NCBI RefSeq assembly: GCF_016786325.1
Contig: NZ_JADWYU010000219.1
Span: 1 to 51,919, forward strand
DNA: 51,919 nt
Reading direction: 5' to 3'
Source: Frankia nepalensis
GTDB taxonomy: Bacteria; Actinomycetota; Actinomycetes; Frankiales; Frankiaceae
Part shown: positions 19,527-28,515 of the stretch, one piece after another
Position numbering within the stretch: position 1 is the stretch's first letter
Layout: the number at the start of each line of letters is the position of its first letter
Made by a program: the position numbers and the translations under genes
Notes under the pieces: model-generated
Databases searched by the model: none
What the model was told of the DNA's origin: nothing
The model's input: only the letters and a program-made list of their open reading frames with translations

Positions 19527-20111
19527 CTACGAACCGGCGGCGGCGAGGCCGAGCCTGTCGACGATCGTCTGGGCGACGGCCGCCGGCGCCGGGCCGATGT
19601 CGACGGTGAGCGCCCGCTCGTCCGGCCCCGGCTCCTCCAGGGCCGCCAGTTGCGAGGCGAGCAGGCCCGCCGGCATGAAGTGCCCACGACGGCCCGCGAG
19701 CCGACCGGCGAGGACCTCCGGTGCCCCGTGCAGGTGGACGAACATCACCGCGCCCTCGCGCGCCCTCGCCGCGAGCGCCGGGTCCGCGGCCAGCCCCGAC
19801 CCGGCGACGGTCTCACCGCGCAGCGCGTCGCGGTAGGACCGGCGCAGCGCCGAGCAGGTGACGACGCCCGGCTCTCCGGCCTCGAGCTGGCCGCGGATCC
19901 ACGCGCGGACCGCGGCGAGCCACGGCCAGCGGTCGGCGTCATCCAGCGGCCGTCCGGCCGCCATCTTCTCGACGTTCGCCCGCGGGTGCATCGCGTCGCC
20001 CTCCGCGACCACCCACCCCAGCCGGCCGGCCACCAGCTCGGCGACAGTCGACTTCCCGGATCCCGAAACCCCCATCACCACCAGCACCAGCCCGCGCGGC
20101 CTCGTGTTCAT
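19527..20111 (-). CDS. gntK: gluconokinase
   Basis: A 194-residue gluconokinase of the small P-loop (GntK) type, which makes 6-phosphogluconate from gluconate and ATP. Walker A is GVSGSGKST just inside the N-terminus. The family phrases EGDAMHPRANVEKMAAGRPLDDADRWPWL and CSALRRSYRDALRG are present but for small changes. Near the C-terminus GHFMPAGLLASQLAALEEP matches the GntK lid and substrate region. The ATG at 20111 fits the family's usual N-terminus; the frame runs further upstream in low-complexity sequence. The next gene in the same direction encodes a PAS/GAF/PP2C phosphatase. No gluconate permease is nearby. Confidence 0.92.
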   Translation of the reverse strand: MNTRPRGLVLVVMGVSGSGKSTVAELVAGRLGWVVAEGDAMHPRANVEKMAAGRPLDDADRWPWLAAVRAWIRGQLEAGEPGVVTCSALRRSYRDALRGETVAGSGLAADPALAARAREGAVMFVHLHGAPEVLAGRLAGRRGHFMPAGLLASQLAALEEPGPDERALTVDIGPAPAAVAQTIVDRLGLAAAGS

Positions 20112-20296
20112 GCCTGCTCCCAACGCACGGTCGACCGTCTCGGCGACTCCGACCGACCACGGTAGGCGGCCCCCTGGCCAGCTCCCGGCCTGGCCCGGCC
20201 GCGCGGGAGCGGACAGCGCCGGCGCGTGGGGTGGCAGACCCGGCCACGAAGGTGACAAGCGCTGTCGGATAGGGTCTTCGGCATCGCGGGCCGCGA

Positions 20297-20325
20297 CCGC
20301 GTAGGTATCGCGGCCGCGTAGGTAT
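20297..20325. repeat. 12-bp direct repeat in divergent intergenic region
   Basis: CCGCGTAGGTAT occurs at 20297-20308 and again at 20314-20325, a 17-base period, directly before the PIN/NYN-FHA gene. Each copy ends in a TAGGTAT that could serve as a -10. TAGGGT at 20270-20275 is another -10 candidate. Two binding sites for one regulator, or duplicated promoters, are both possible. Confidence 0.45.
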
Positions 20326-20352
20326 GCAGGGCGGGGGGAGACGCCGGACTCC

Positions 20353-21522
20353 GTGGGGATGGAAGCGCAGCTGGTCCGGTCGGCCAAGGACGCCGACTAC
20401 ATCGTCGACCTGTCCAACGTCGCGCGGGAGAAGTCATTCGGCGGCCCGGGTGACCGGAACCTGCGCCGGCTGCGCCTGGTCCTCGACGCCCTCGCGGATC
20501 TGACAGGCGACCCGGCTGTGCGCGTCTACCTCGTCGCCGACCGCAGCCTGCTGGGCGAGGAGCGGAAGTTCACCGGCAGGGCCGACGCCCGGCGACTGCG
20601 CGGCTGGGTGAGCGGCAGCCTCGTCGAGGAGGTCGGCGACGCCGACGAGCGGATCCTCGAACTCGCGGCCATCACCGGCATCCCGGTGATCACCGGCGAC
20701 TTCTACGTCGGCTACCGCGACGAGCACGGCTGGATCCAGGGCGACACCTCGCGGTTCCTCAAGCCCGTGCCTGTCGACCCTGGCGACCCGGAGGGCACCG
20801 CGGTGCGGCTGGAGGCGCGGGACATGGGCGTACGCCCGGCGCACGACATCTCCGCGCGCAAGGAGCAGGACGCGTTCAAGGCGCGCGGCCTGCTGGATCA
20901 CCGGCGACGGCCGCGGCTCGACGTGCTCAGCCGCGCCTGGCGCTGCCCTGACCAGCGGTGCACGCTCTACGACCTTCGCGAGGCGGGTGGGCGGGTGCTG
21001 CTGCCCCGGATGCGCCGGGGTGTGCCCACCTGTGACCTGCACCGCGCGCCGCTGCTCGACGACGGGCCCCGCCCCGGCGCCGCGCAGCTCAAGGTCGTCG
21101 TCGCCGGCCGCGTCGTGGAGCGCCACACCCTGTCGGAGGGTTCCGAGACGGCCATAGGCCGCCACCCCGAGCCCGGCATCGGGCTCTACGGGCTGCTGGA
21201 CCCGGACGTCGCCGCGCGGGTCAGCCGCGCGCACGTGGTGGTGTCGCTGCGGACCGAGACCGTGCTGGTGCGCGACGTCAGCTCGTTCGGCACCCGGATG
21301 CGCCTGGCGCGCCGCGACTTCCGGCTCGGCGACTGGACCGCCCTCGTCCCGGGCGTCGACTACCGGTTCCACCCCGGCGACGAGGTCGAGCTCACCGATG
21401 GCGTCGTGCTCACCCGCAGCGGTCAGATCTTCCCGAACGAGACCGCCGACGCCTGGGCGCACGCGTCGCCGAAGCGCGGCGAGTCACCGGTCGACGCGCG
21501 CGCGGCGACCATCCGGGCGTGA
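20353..21522 (+). CDS. PIN/NYN-like nuclease with zinc ribbon and FHA domain
   Basis: A 389-residue protein of three parts. The N-terminal domain (about 12-170) looks like a PIN/NYN metal-dependent RNase: Asp19 in YIVDLSNV, then ADERILELA, then PVITGDF supply the acidic residues expected on strands 1, 3 and 4. A small zinc ribbon follows near 197-235 (a CX4C pair, later CDLH). The C-terminal FHA domain (about 250-365) has IGRH, a VSRAH phosphothreonine-contact motif and SFGTRM where NGT is usual. The predicted picture is an RNase that docks on a phosphothreonine. Its stop overlaps the kinase start by four bases (GTGA), so the two are translationally coupled. GTG at 20353 or ATG at 20359 may be the start. 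I recognise the domains but no named family. Confidence 0.82.
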   Translation: MGMEAQLVRSAKDADYIVDLSNVAREKSFGGPGDRNLRRLRLVLDALADLTGDPAVRVYLVADRSLLGEERKFTGRADARRLRGWVSGSLVEEVGDADERILELAAITGIPVITGDFYVGYRDEHGWIQGDTSRFLKPVPVDPGDPEGTAVRLEARDMGVRPAHDISARKEQDAFKARGLLDHRRRPRLDVLSRAWRCPDQRCTLYDLREAGGRVLLPRMRRGVPTCDLHRAPLLDDGPRPGAAQLKVVVAGRVVERHTLSEGSETAIGRHPEPGIGLYGLLDPDVAARVSRAHVVVSLRTETVLVRDVSSFGTRMRLARRDFRLGDWTALVPGVDYRFHPGDEVELTDGVVLTRSGQIFPNETADAWAHASPKRGESPVDARAATIRA

Positions 21523-24500
21523 TCGTGCAGTCCGTCCTGGTCGACCGCGCCCTCCTGGCGGAGGCACTGCCGAACTACGAGCTCGGCGAGCAGCTTGGCG
21601 CCGGCGGGTTCGGAGTGGTCATAGCCGGGCGGCAACGCGTCCTGGAACGCCCCGTGGCGATCAAGGTCCGCTCCGAGACGAGCGCGGAGGCCAAGACGGC
21701 CTTCCTGGCCGAGGGGCGGCTGCTCGCGGGCCTCGACCATCCGCACGTCGTCCGCGTGTACGAGGCCTTCGAGAAGAACGACCTGTGCCTGATCATCCTG
21801 GAGATGCTCGCCGGCGGGACGCTGACCAGCCGGCGCGCCGGCCTGTCCGGCGAGGCCGCGTGCGCGGTCGGCCTCGCGGTGGCCGAGGCGCTCCACCACG
21901 CGCACACCAAGGGCGTGCTGCACCGCGACATCAAGCCGGCCAACGTCCTCTTCGACGGCGACGGTGTGGTGAAGGTCGCCGACTTCGGCATCGCGAAGAT
22001 CCTCGACGGCTCCGCAGCGACCGCGAGCGCGCTCGTCGGAACGGTGCCGTACATGGCGCCGGAACAGATCATCCAGGGCCGGCTGAGCCCCGCGACCGAC
22101 CTGTACGCCCTCGGCGGCATGCTGTACGAGCTGCTGTCCGGCGCGCGGCTGTTCGGGGCGCTGCCGACGTACGCCTACCAGTACCACCACATCCACACGG
22201 CGCCCACCGCGCCGCCGGGCGTGGCGGTGCCGGTCGCCGAGGTCATCCTGCGCGCGCTGGCCAAGGACCCCGCCGCGCGCCAGCCGTCCGCCCGCGCCTT
22301 CGCCCTCGAGCTCGCCGCCGCCTCGGGCCGGGTGTACGGCCCTCGATGGCTGGCCCGCTCCGGCATCGGCCTGCGCCTGTCCGACCCCGTCAGGGACGCC
22401 GCGACGAGCCCCACGGCCGCGCGCCAGCCGAGCCAGCCCGAGCCACCTGGCCCAGGCCCGCGGCCGGAGCCGGCGGCGAAGCCAGCGCCGACACCGGCGG
22501 CCACCGCCACACCGGCGGCTCCGGCCGCGGCCAAGGCAGGGCCCTCGTCGAAGGCGGGCCCGGCGGGCGAGACCGCCGCCGTGCCGGCCGGCGCCCTGGC
22601 GCCCACCATCCCGCCCGCGCACGCGTCCCCACGTCCGCCGGCCGCCGACCAGGACGGCCGGCGCGCCGCCGACCAGCCCACCCAGCCCTCGCCCCCTCGC
22701 CCCACGGCCGCGACGCGGCCCGGAGCGCCCACGCTGCGCCCGCTCGGCCAGCCGTTGAAGGGGCTGACCAATCCGCACACGGTGGTGTTCACCCCCGACG
22801 GGCGGACGCTGGCCGCCGCCGGCCACGACCAGGTCGTGCGGCTGTGGGACCTCGGCAACCCGGCCGCCCCGGCCCCGCTGGGCCCGCCGCTCACCGGCCA
22901 CACCGGGGCGATCCGCTCGCTCGCCGTCACCGCCAACGGCCGGTTGCTCGCCAGCGGTGGCGACGACCGGACGACGCGGCTGTGGGACCTGACCGACCGG
23001 AGCAGGCCGCGCCCGGTCGGCACGCCGCCGCGCACCACCGGCAAGGTCGCGTCCCTCGTCTTCTGCCCGGACGGGCGCCGCCTGGTGGCAGGCAAGGGAA
23101 GCCAGCTCGAACTGTGGGACGTCACGCTGCCCGCGGCCCCCGTCGCCGTGCCGATCGACTCCAGTGCCATCGGCCAGCTGACGGCCGTCGCGGTCAGCGC
23201 CGACGGCCGCATGGTCGCCTGCGCCAGCAAGGCCGGGACCGTCTGCCTGTTCGGCCCGACGAACCAGCCGGCCACGCGCCGGCTCGGGCTGCCCTTCACG
23301 GCCCATGGCAGGCGGGTGCACGCGTTGGCCTTCTCCCCGGATGGGACCCTGCTGGCCACGGCCGCGGAAGACGGGCTCGTCATGCTGTGGGACGTCGCCT
23401 ACCCGGCCGCGCCGCGACCGGCGTGCCCGCCCCTGGTCGGCCACGACGGCGGCGCCCGCACGGTCGCCTTCTCCCCTGACGGGTCGGTGCTGGCCTGCGG
23501 CGACGACCACGCGGTGTGGCTCTGGGACCTCACCGACCCGGCGGCGCCGCGGTCCGGCCCTCCGGTGGAGGCGCACACCAGCTTCGTCTTCCAGGTCGCC
23601 TTCTCCCTGGACGGCTCCCTGCTGGCCACCGCCGGCAACGATCACCTCGTCCGCCTGTGGGCCTGCGTCCGGGACGCGCCGGCGGCCGGGCCGACGCCAC
23701 ACGCCGCGCCGGCCCGGCCACGAGTGGTGGCGGACGCGAAGCCGCCGGCCGGGGGGCAGCCGCGGCCCGCCGACGCCGCGCCGCCCAGACAGCCGATCAC
23801 GCCAGTCACACCGATCACGCCGGCCACACCCGCCGCGCCCCAGGACAAGCCACAAGCCGCCAGGCCGCCGGACGCGAAGGCGACACCGGCGAAGCAGCCC
23901 CCTGGCCAGGCGCAACCGGCGCGGGGCGGCGCGGCTCTCGGCCAGCCACTGCGCGGTCACACCGGATGGGTGGTCGCCGTGGCCTTCTCCCGGGACGGAC
24001 GGGTCCTGGCCAGCGGCGGCACGGACCAGCGGGTCCGGCTGTGGGACACATCCGACCCCGCCAAAGTCCAGCCGCTCGGCAGACCGCTCTCCGGCCACGC
24101 GGACCGCGTCGAGGCGGTGGCGTTCTCCCCGGACGGCACGGTCCTGGCCAGCGCCGGCGCGGACCGGACCATCTGCCTGTGGAATCTCGCCGCCGCGAAG
24201 CCACGGCCGCTGTGCCCGCCGCTGCACGGCTCCACCGGTCGGGTGTGGACACTCGACTTCTCCCCCGACGGGCGGATCCTGACCAGCAGCGGCGAGGACG
24301 GCGTCATCCGGCTGTGGGAGGTCGACGGCCGGGCCGCGCCGAAGGAGTTCCGCCCGGCGCTCGGTGGCGGGCTCGGGCAGGCGCGGGCGGTCGGCTTCCT
24401 GCCGAACGGGCAGATCATCGCGGCGTGCGACGACGCCGGGCGGACCGCCGGGGGCGTCGCCAGCAAGGCCGTGCGGCTGTGGGACGTCTCCACCAGCCGG

Positions 24501-24947
24501 CCGCGCCCGCTGGAGCCGACGCTGGACGCGCACGACGGCGCTGTCTGGTCGGTCGCGTTCGCGCCGAACTGCCTGCTGGCCGCGACCGGCGGTGTCGACC
24601 GGACGGTGTGCCTGTGGGAGCTGGGCGCGAACCGCCGGTTCCGGCTGGCCGGGCCGGCGCGCGGCGCGGTCACGCCGCGCCCCCAGCTGGTCGAGCCACG
24701 GCTGGTCGGCCACAGCGGCAGCGTGTCCGCCCTGGCGTTCTCCCCGGACGGCCGGCGGCTGGCCAGCGCGGGCGTCGACAAGACCGTCCGCGTGTGGGAC
24801 GTCACCGACCCGGCCGCGAGCCGCCCGGCGGGGCCCCCGCTCACCGGCCACACCACCTGGGTGAAGACCCTGGCCTTCTCCCCCGACGGGCGCATACTCG
24901 CCAGCGGCGGCAACGACAGGACCGTGCGCCTGTGGAACGTTCGCTAG
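21519..24947 (+). CDS. Hanks-type Ser/Thr protein kinase with two seven-bladed WD40 propellers
   Basis: 1142 residues. The kinase domain (about 18-290) is complete: glycine loop GAGGFG, Lys49 in VAIKV, Glu65 in helix C, HRDIKPAN with Asp137, DFG at 155-157 and APE at 180-182. A Pro/Ala-rich linker follows without any hydrophobic helix, so unlike most actinobacterial kinases it looks soluble. Two blocks of seven WD40 repeats can be counted, near 415-720 and 810-1142, each repeat carrying HxxxVxxLAFSPDGxxLAS and RLWD-like ends. They are separated by a second Pro-rich linker. The GTG start at 21519 overlaps the nuclease gene's TGA. The propellers would bring a substrate or sensor to the kinase, and the neighbouring FHA-nuclease is the obvious candidate target (inference). 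Confidence 0.93.
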   Translation: MIVQSVLVDRALLAEALPNYELGEQLGAGGFGVVIAGRQRVLERPVAIKVRSETSAEAKTAFLAEGRLLAGLDHPHVVRVYEAFEKNDLCLIILEMLAGGTLTSRRAGLSGEAACAVGLAVAEALHHAHTKGVLHRDIKPANVLFDGDGVVKVADFGIAKILDGSAATASALVGTVPYMAPEQIIQGRLSPATDLYALGGMLYELLSGARLFGALPTYAYQYHHIHTAPTAPPGVAVPVAEVILRALAKDPAARQPSARAFALELAAASGRVYGPRWLARSGIGLRLSDPVRDAATSPTAARQPSQPEPPGPGPRPEPAAKPAPTPAATATPAAPAAAKAGPSSKAGPAGETAAVPAGALAPTIPPAHASPRPPAADQDGRRAADQPTQPSPPRPTAATRPGAPTLRPLGQPLKGLTNPHTVVFTPDGRTLAAAGHDQVVRLWDLGNPAAPAPLGPPLTGHTGAIRSLAVTANGRLLASGGDDRTTRLWDLTDRSRPRPVGTPPRTTGKVASLVFCPDGRRLVAGKGSQLELWDVTLPAAPVAVPIDSSAIGQLTAVAVSADGRMVACASKAGTVCLFGPTNQPATRRLGLPFTAHGRRVHALAFSPDGTLLATAAEDGLVMLWDVAYPAAPRPACPPLVGHDGGARTVAFSPDGSVLACGDDHAVWLWDLTDPAAPRSGPPVEAHTSFVFQVAFSLDGSLLATAGNDHLVRLWACVRDAPAAGPTPHAAPARPRVVADAKPPAGGQPRPADAAPPRQPITPVTPITPATPAAPQDKPQAARPPDAKATPAKQPPGQAQPARGGAALGQPLRGHTGWVVAVAFSRDGRVLASGGTDQRVRLWDTSDPAKVQPLGRPLSGHADRVEAVAFSPDGTVLASAGADRTICLWNLAAAKPRPLCPPLHGSTGRVWTLDFSPDGRILTSSGEDGVIRLWEVDGRAAPKEFRPALGGGLGQARAVGFLPNGQIIAACDDAGRTAGGVASKAVRLWDVSTSRPRPLEPTLDAHDGAVWSVAFAPNCLLAATGGVDRTVCLWELGANRRFRLAGPARGAVTPRPQLVEPRLVGHSGSVSALAFSPDGRRLASAGVDKTVRVWDVTDPAASRPAGPPLTGHTTWVKTLAFSPDGRILASGGNDRTVRLWNVR

Positions 24948-24948
24948 G

Positions 24949-27885
24949 GTGCCCCTCGTCCACGGTGCCCAGCGTGGGATCGTGGCGCTGAACCGGCCGG
25001 CATTGCCTCATTCTTGGGATGTGCGGAATCAGGACCGCCCGTTCGTCGGGCGGCAGGACGAGCTGACGCTGCTGCGTTCATGTTCCCGGACGGCGGCGGA
25101 GGGCCGGGGCCAAGTCGTGCTGGTGACCGGCCCCGCCGGTATCGGCAAGACCCGGCTGGTCGAGGAGGCGTTGCGGCCGGACGCGCCGCCGGACGCCCGG
25201 GCACAGGCCGGTCCGGCGGGCGCGCCGGCGCGGGTGCCGGTCGGCCGTGGCTACTGCCCGGCCGACCATGCCGCGCCCGCGCTGTGGCCCTGGCAGCAGG
25301 CGCTGCGCGCCCTCGCCCGCCACAGCGGCCGGCCCGCGGGATTCACCGCCGCGCTGGATCTGCTCGAGAGCGCCGGCACTCGCCACGCGCCCGACGACGC
25401 GGCGAGCGCCGCCGCGATGCGGTTCGCCGCCCTCGCCGGGGCCGCCGACGCGGTGCTGAGCGCCGCCGCCGAACCGCTGGTGATCGTGCTGGAGGACCTG
25501 CACTGGGCCGACACGAACAGCGTCGAGCTGCTGCGGCAGGTCGCCGGCGGAATCGTCGACAGCCGCCTCCTGCTGATCACGACGCTACGCGCCCTGCCGG
25601 ATGAGGCGGGCGACGCCGCGCGTGAGCTGTCCAGGCTGGACAGTGTCCAGCCCGTGCCGTTGCGTCCGCTGACAACCGCCGCGGTCCGCGACTACCTCGC
25701 CTCGCTCGGCCCTCTGGCCTCCTCCACCGCGCGGGCCGAGGAGGTCGCGCGCCGCAGCGGCGGGCTGCCCCTCCTGCTCGACGCCGCGGCCCGCGACGCC
25801 GGTGCCCCTGGGACGGTCGCGATACGTGATCTCGTCGAGGCGCTGCTGGCTCAGCTACCGGAGCCCGCCCGGCGCGTCGCCCAGGTCGCCGCGCTGCTGC
25901 GCGAGGCGACGGACGCCGAACTCGTCGGCCAGGTCGCCGGTGTCGACGGGTCGACGGCCGCCCGGGCACTGGACGCCGCGTACCGGGCCGGCCTGCTGAC
26001 CCGGACGGCCTCGCCGGCCGGCGCCGAGGCGCGGGGATTCGAGTTTGCCCACGGGCTGCTGGCCGACGGGCTGGCGGACCTCCTCGGCGCGGCGGAGCGG
26101 CGCGAGATCCACCGGCGGGCCGCCGTCGCGTTGCAGGCGCGGCCGTCAACGGTTCCCGGGCTCGCCGCCGAGGTCGCCGGCCACTGGCGCCGGGCCGGCC
26201 GCGACGAGGAGGCGCGGCGGCGCGCGGCCCAGTGGGCCAGGCGGGCCGCCGCCGAGTCGGTCAGGGCATTGGCCTACGACGACGCGGCGACGCACCTGCT
26301 CGCCGCGGTGGAGGCGGCGCGACAGGCCGGCGCCGGCGACCCGGAACTCGCGGAGACGACGCTGGAGCTGGCCCGCGCCTACTACCTGGCCGGAGCGTTG
26401 GCCGAGGCGCTCCGGCATTGCGAACAGGCCGCCGAGGCGGCCCAGCGGGCGGGCCGGGGCGACCTGATGGCCGCGGCGGCGCTGGTGGTGCGTTGGGTGA
26501 ACTTCCCGCTGGTCACCGAGGCGGTTCCCCGGCTGTGCCGGATGGCGCTCGCCACGCCGCAGCCGCCGGCGGTACGGGCCCAGTTGCTGTCCCAGCTCGC
26601 GGCGATCCTGAGCGAGACCGCGTCGGGAGAGGCGGCCCGCCAGCACGTCGACGACGCGTTGGAGCTCGCGCGGGCGAGCGGCGACGCCCAGGCGCTGCTG
26701 GACGCGGCCCGCGCCCGCGAGATGCTGCTGACCGGTCCGGACGACGCCCAGGAGCGGCTGCGGCTGGCCGCGACCGCCATCGAGCAGGCCGAGCGGCTCG
26801 GCCAGCCGCTGTCCGCCCTGTTCGGGCAGCAGTGGCGGATCCGGGCCGCCTACCAGCTCGGCCGCCTCGACCTCGTGGACGAGTCGATGGCCGCCGTCGC
26901 GGCGCTGGCGGACCGCAGCGGCCTCCCGCTGGCGAGCTGGCACCGGCTGCGCGGCGTGGCGGCCCGAGCCGTGCTCGAGGGAAGGTTCGCCACCGCGAGA
27001 TCGGCCAACCTCGAGGCGCACCGGCTGGGCTCGCGGGCCGGAGACGCCCAGGCGGCCGGCCTGAGCCACGCCTTCGCCGCCTATCTGGCCATGCTGCGCG
27101 CGGACACCTCCGAGCTGGCGGACGACTTCTGGCCGGCGTTGGAGGCAGTCCCGCCCTCCCCGCTGATGACGGCCTTCCGGGCCAACCTCCTCCTGCTCGA
27201 CGGACGCCGCGAGGAAGCCATGGCCTGGTATGAGCGCCTGCGCTGGCTGCTCGACGACCCGGTGGTCGATGTCCGCTGGGGCGGCGTCCTGGTGCTGCTG
27301 ATCGACCTGGTCGAGGCCTTCGGGGACCCTCCGGCCGCCGAGGCCCTCGCCACCCACCTGAAGCCTTACGCCGCCTACCCCGGGGCGATCGGAATGCCCA
27401 CGGTCTTCTTCACCGGCTCCGTGCAGGGCCTGTACGGACGCGCGCTGAGCCACGCGGGGCAGCCGCGCGAGGCCGAGTCGGCCCTGCGGGAGGCGATCGC
27501 GCGGGACACCGCGCTCGGCGCGCGCCCCCACGTCGTGCTGGGCCGGCTGGCCCTCGCCGACGTGCTGCGCCGTCTCGAGGAGCCCGAGGCCGCGGCGACG
27601 CTGGCGGTCGCGGCGGCGGCCGAGGCGCGCCGGCTGGACATGCCCGGCCCGCTGGCCCGCGCCGACCGGCTGCTCGCGGACCTGGCGGCCGCCCGCCGAG
27701 CCACCGACCCGCTGACCCCGCGGGAGCACGAGGTGGCCGCCCTCGTCGTCCAGGCCCTGCCCAACCGGGAGATCGCGGCGCGGCTGGTCCTCAGCGAACG
27801 CACCGTCGAGAGCCACGTCCGCTCCATCCTCGCCAAGCTCGGCTGCGTCAACCGGACCGAGCTCGTCGCGCGTTGGCGGCCCTGA
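24949..27885 (+). CDS. large ATP-binding LuxR-family regulator (LAL)
   Basis: A 978-residue MalT-like activator. The AAA/STAND ATPase sits at the N-terminus: FVGRQDELTLL, Walker A GPAGIGKT and Walker B VIVLEDLHWAD. A long middle of helical TPR-like repeats follows. The last 65 residues are a LuxR helix-turn-helix (LTPREHEVAALV, NREIAARLVLSERTVESHVRSILAKLG). Such proteins bind ATP and an inducer, then activate a promoter. The first possible start is a GTG at 24949, one base after the kinase stop; another in-frame GTG at 25021 lies immediately before the conserved part. The tight spacing suggests co-transcription with the FHA-nuclease and kinase genes, making a three-gene unit. Its target is unknown. 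Confidence 0.9.
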   Translation: MPLVHGAQRGIVALNRPALPHSWDVRNQDRPFVGRQDELTLLRSCSRTAAEGRGQVVLVTGPAGIGKTRLVEEALRPDAPPDARAQAGPAGAPARVPVGRGYCPADHAAPALWPWQQALRALARHSGRPAGFTAALDLLESAGTRHAPDDAASAAAMRFAALAGAADAVLSAAAEPLVIVLEDLHWADTNSVELLRQVAGGIVDSRLLLITTLRALPDEAGDAARELSRLDSVQPVPLRPLTTAAVRDYLASLGPLASSTARAEEVARRSGGLPLLLDAAARDAGAPGTVAIRDLVEALLAQLPEPARRVAQVAALLREATDAELVGQVAGVDGSTAARALDAAYRAGLLTRTASPAGAEARGFEFAHGLLADGLADLLGAAERREIHRRAAVALQARPSTVPGLAAEVAGHWRRAGRDEEARRRAAQWARRAAAESVRALAYDDAATHLLAAVEAARQAGAGDPELAETTLELARAYYLAGALAEALRHCEQAAEAAQRAGRGDLMAAAALVVRWVNFPLVTEAVPRLCRMALATPQPPAVRAQLLSQLAAILSETASGEAARQHVDDALELARASGDAQALLDAARAREMLLTGPDDAQERLRLAATAIEQAERLGQPLSALFGQQWRIRAAYQLGRLDLVDESMAAVAALADRSGLPLASWHRLRGVAARAVLEGRFATARSANLEAHRLGSRAGDAQAAGLSHAFAAYLAMLRADTSELADDFWPALEAVPPSPLMTAFRANLLLLDGRREEAMAWYERLRWLLDDPVVDVRWGGVLVLLIDLVEAFGDPPAAEALATHLKPYAAYPGAIGMPTVFFTGSVQGLYGRALSHAGQPREAESALREAIARDTALGARPHVVLGRLALADVLRRLEEPEAAATLAVAAAAEARRLDMPGPLARADRLLADLAAARRATDPLTPREHEVAALVVQALPNREIAARLVLSERTVESHVRSILAKLGCVNRTELVARWRP

Positions 27886-27990
27886 CACCAGCCTCGCGGG
27901 AGCAGGCTCTTCCACCGGGGACGGCCTGCCGTTCCGGCCCGGACCGTTCATGACGCCAGGGCGGGCTGACACCAGACCGGGCGGCGCCGC

Positions 27991-28047
27991 CGTGTGCCTC
28001 GGCCGCCGTGTGCCCCGCCAGCGTGTGTCTCCGCCAGCGTGTGCCTC
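27991..28047. repeat. four-copy ~16-bp minisatellite
   Basis: Cores CGTGTGCCTC, CGTGTGCCCC, CGTGTGTCTC and CGTGTGCCTC start at 27991, 28007, 28022 and 28038, giving periods of 16, 15 and 16 bases. The spacers are GC-rich and similar. The spacing is far too short for a CRISPR array. Confidence 0.6.
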
Positions 28048-28157
28048 GGTCAGCCGGTCGGACGCGTGGCTGCCTCAGATTCCTGCCTGAGGATACGAGT
28101 CCGCCTGACGGTCCGTTCACGGCCACGATGACGGCGCCCCGCGCCGCGACCCGGATT

Positions 28158-28320
28158 CAGTGCTCGATTGCGTACTCATACTGAGGCCGGCGCGCCGAGG
28201 TCGCACCAATGTGGCGGTATGAACCTGACGGCGGCTGTCCCGCCAATCTTTGCCCCGGCACGGCGGCCGGATGGGTTGGCGCCGAGATCGGGCTGATTCC
28301 GGTGACGAACACCGCGGACG
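28158..28320 (+). pseudogene. decayed duplicate of the glutamate-cysteine ligase leader and 5' end
   Basis: This stretch aligns with 34006-34170, the promoter region and first 35 codons or so of the ligase gene. The shared leader element starts CAGTGCTCG and ends ACTGAGG in both. The distance from it to the ATG (28219 here, 34067 there) is 61 bases in both. After the ATG, the copy reads M-N-L-T-A-A-V-P-P-I-F-A-P-A-R against M-E-L-K-A-A-V-Q-A-M-F-A-P-A-R. A single-base deletion just after that point shifts the frame, and an in-frame TGA soon follows. When the shift is allowed for, the match continues through GLIPVT (ELIPVT in the intact gene). Nothing of the gene remains beyond about 28320. 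The ribosome site is also lost. Confidence 0.8.
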
Positions 28321-28515
28321 CCGGCAATACGTAGGCCCGATACGTAGTTCGGCGGATGCCCGCTCCACACGGCGACGGCCATGATCCTCCCGAACGCCGC
28401 GCCCCGTCCCCGTGTGACCCTCGCGAGGTCATGGGCGGCGGCAGGAAAGACCGAAGCTCCGAAGAAATCCAGATCCGACGCCCCGCTGCCCCACCAGTTC
28501 AGGAGCGCACCCCTG

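Larger units (their letters stand above)
27886..28515. other. 630-bp intergenic region after the LAL gene
   Basis: No intact gene is supported. It contains a four-copy short tandem repeat (27991-28047), a decayed copy of the glutathione operon leader and start (28158-28320), and a pair of ATACGTAG octamers (28327-28334, 28340-28347) that may belong to the promoter of the downstream lipoprotein gene. Confidence 0.6.

Noticed and set aside
21423-24851. A 1142-codon minus-strand open frame opposite the kinase
   Set aside because: Shadow of the WD40 repeats; its repetitive look is copied from the repeats of the real gene.
27991-28047. CRISPR-like repeats
   Set aside because: The 15-16-base period leaves no room for spacers and no cas gene is present.
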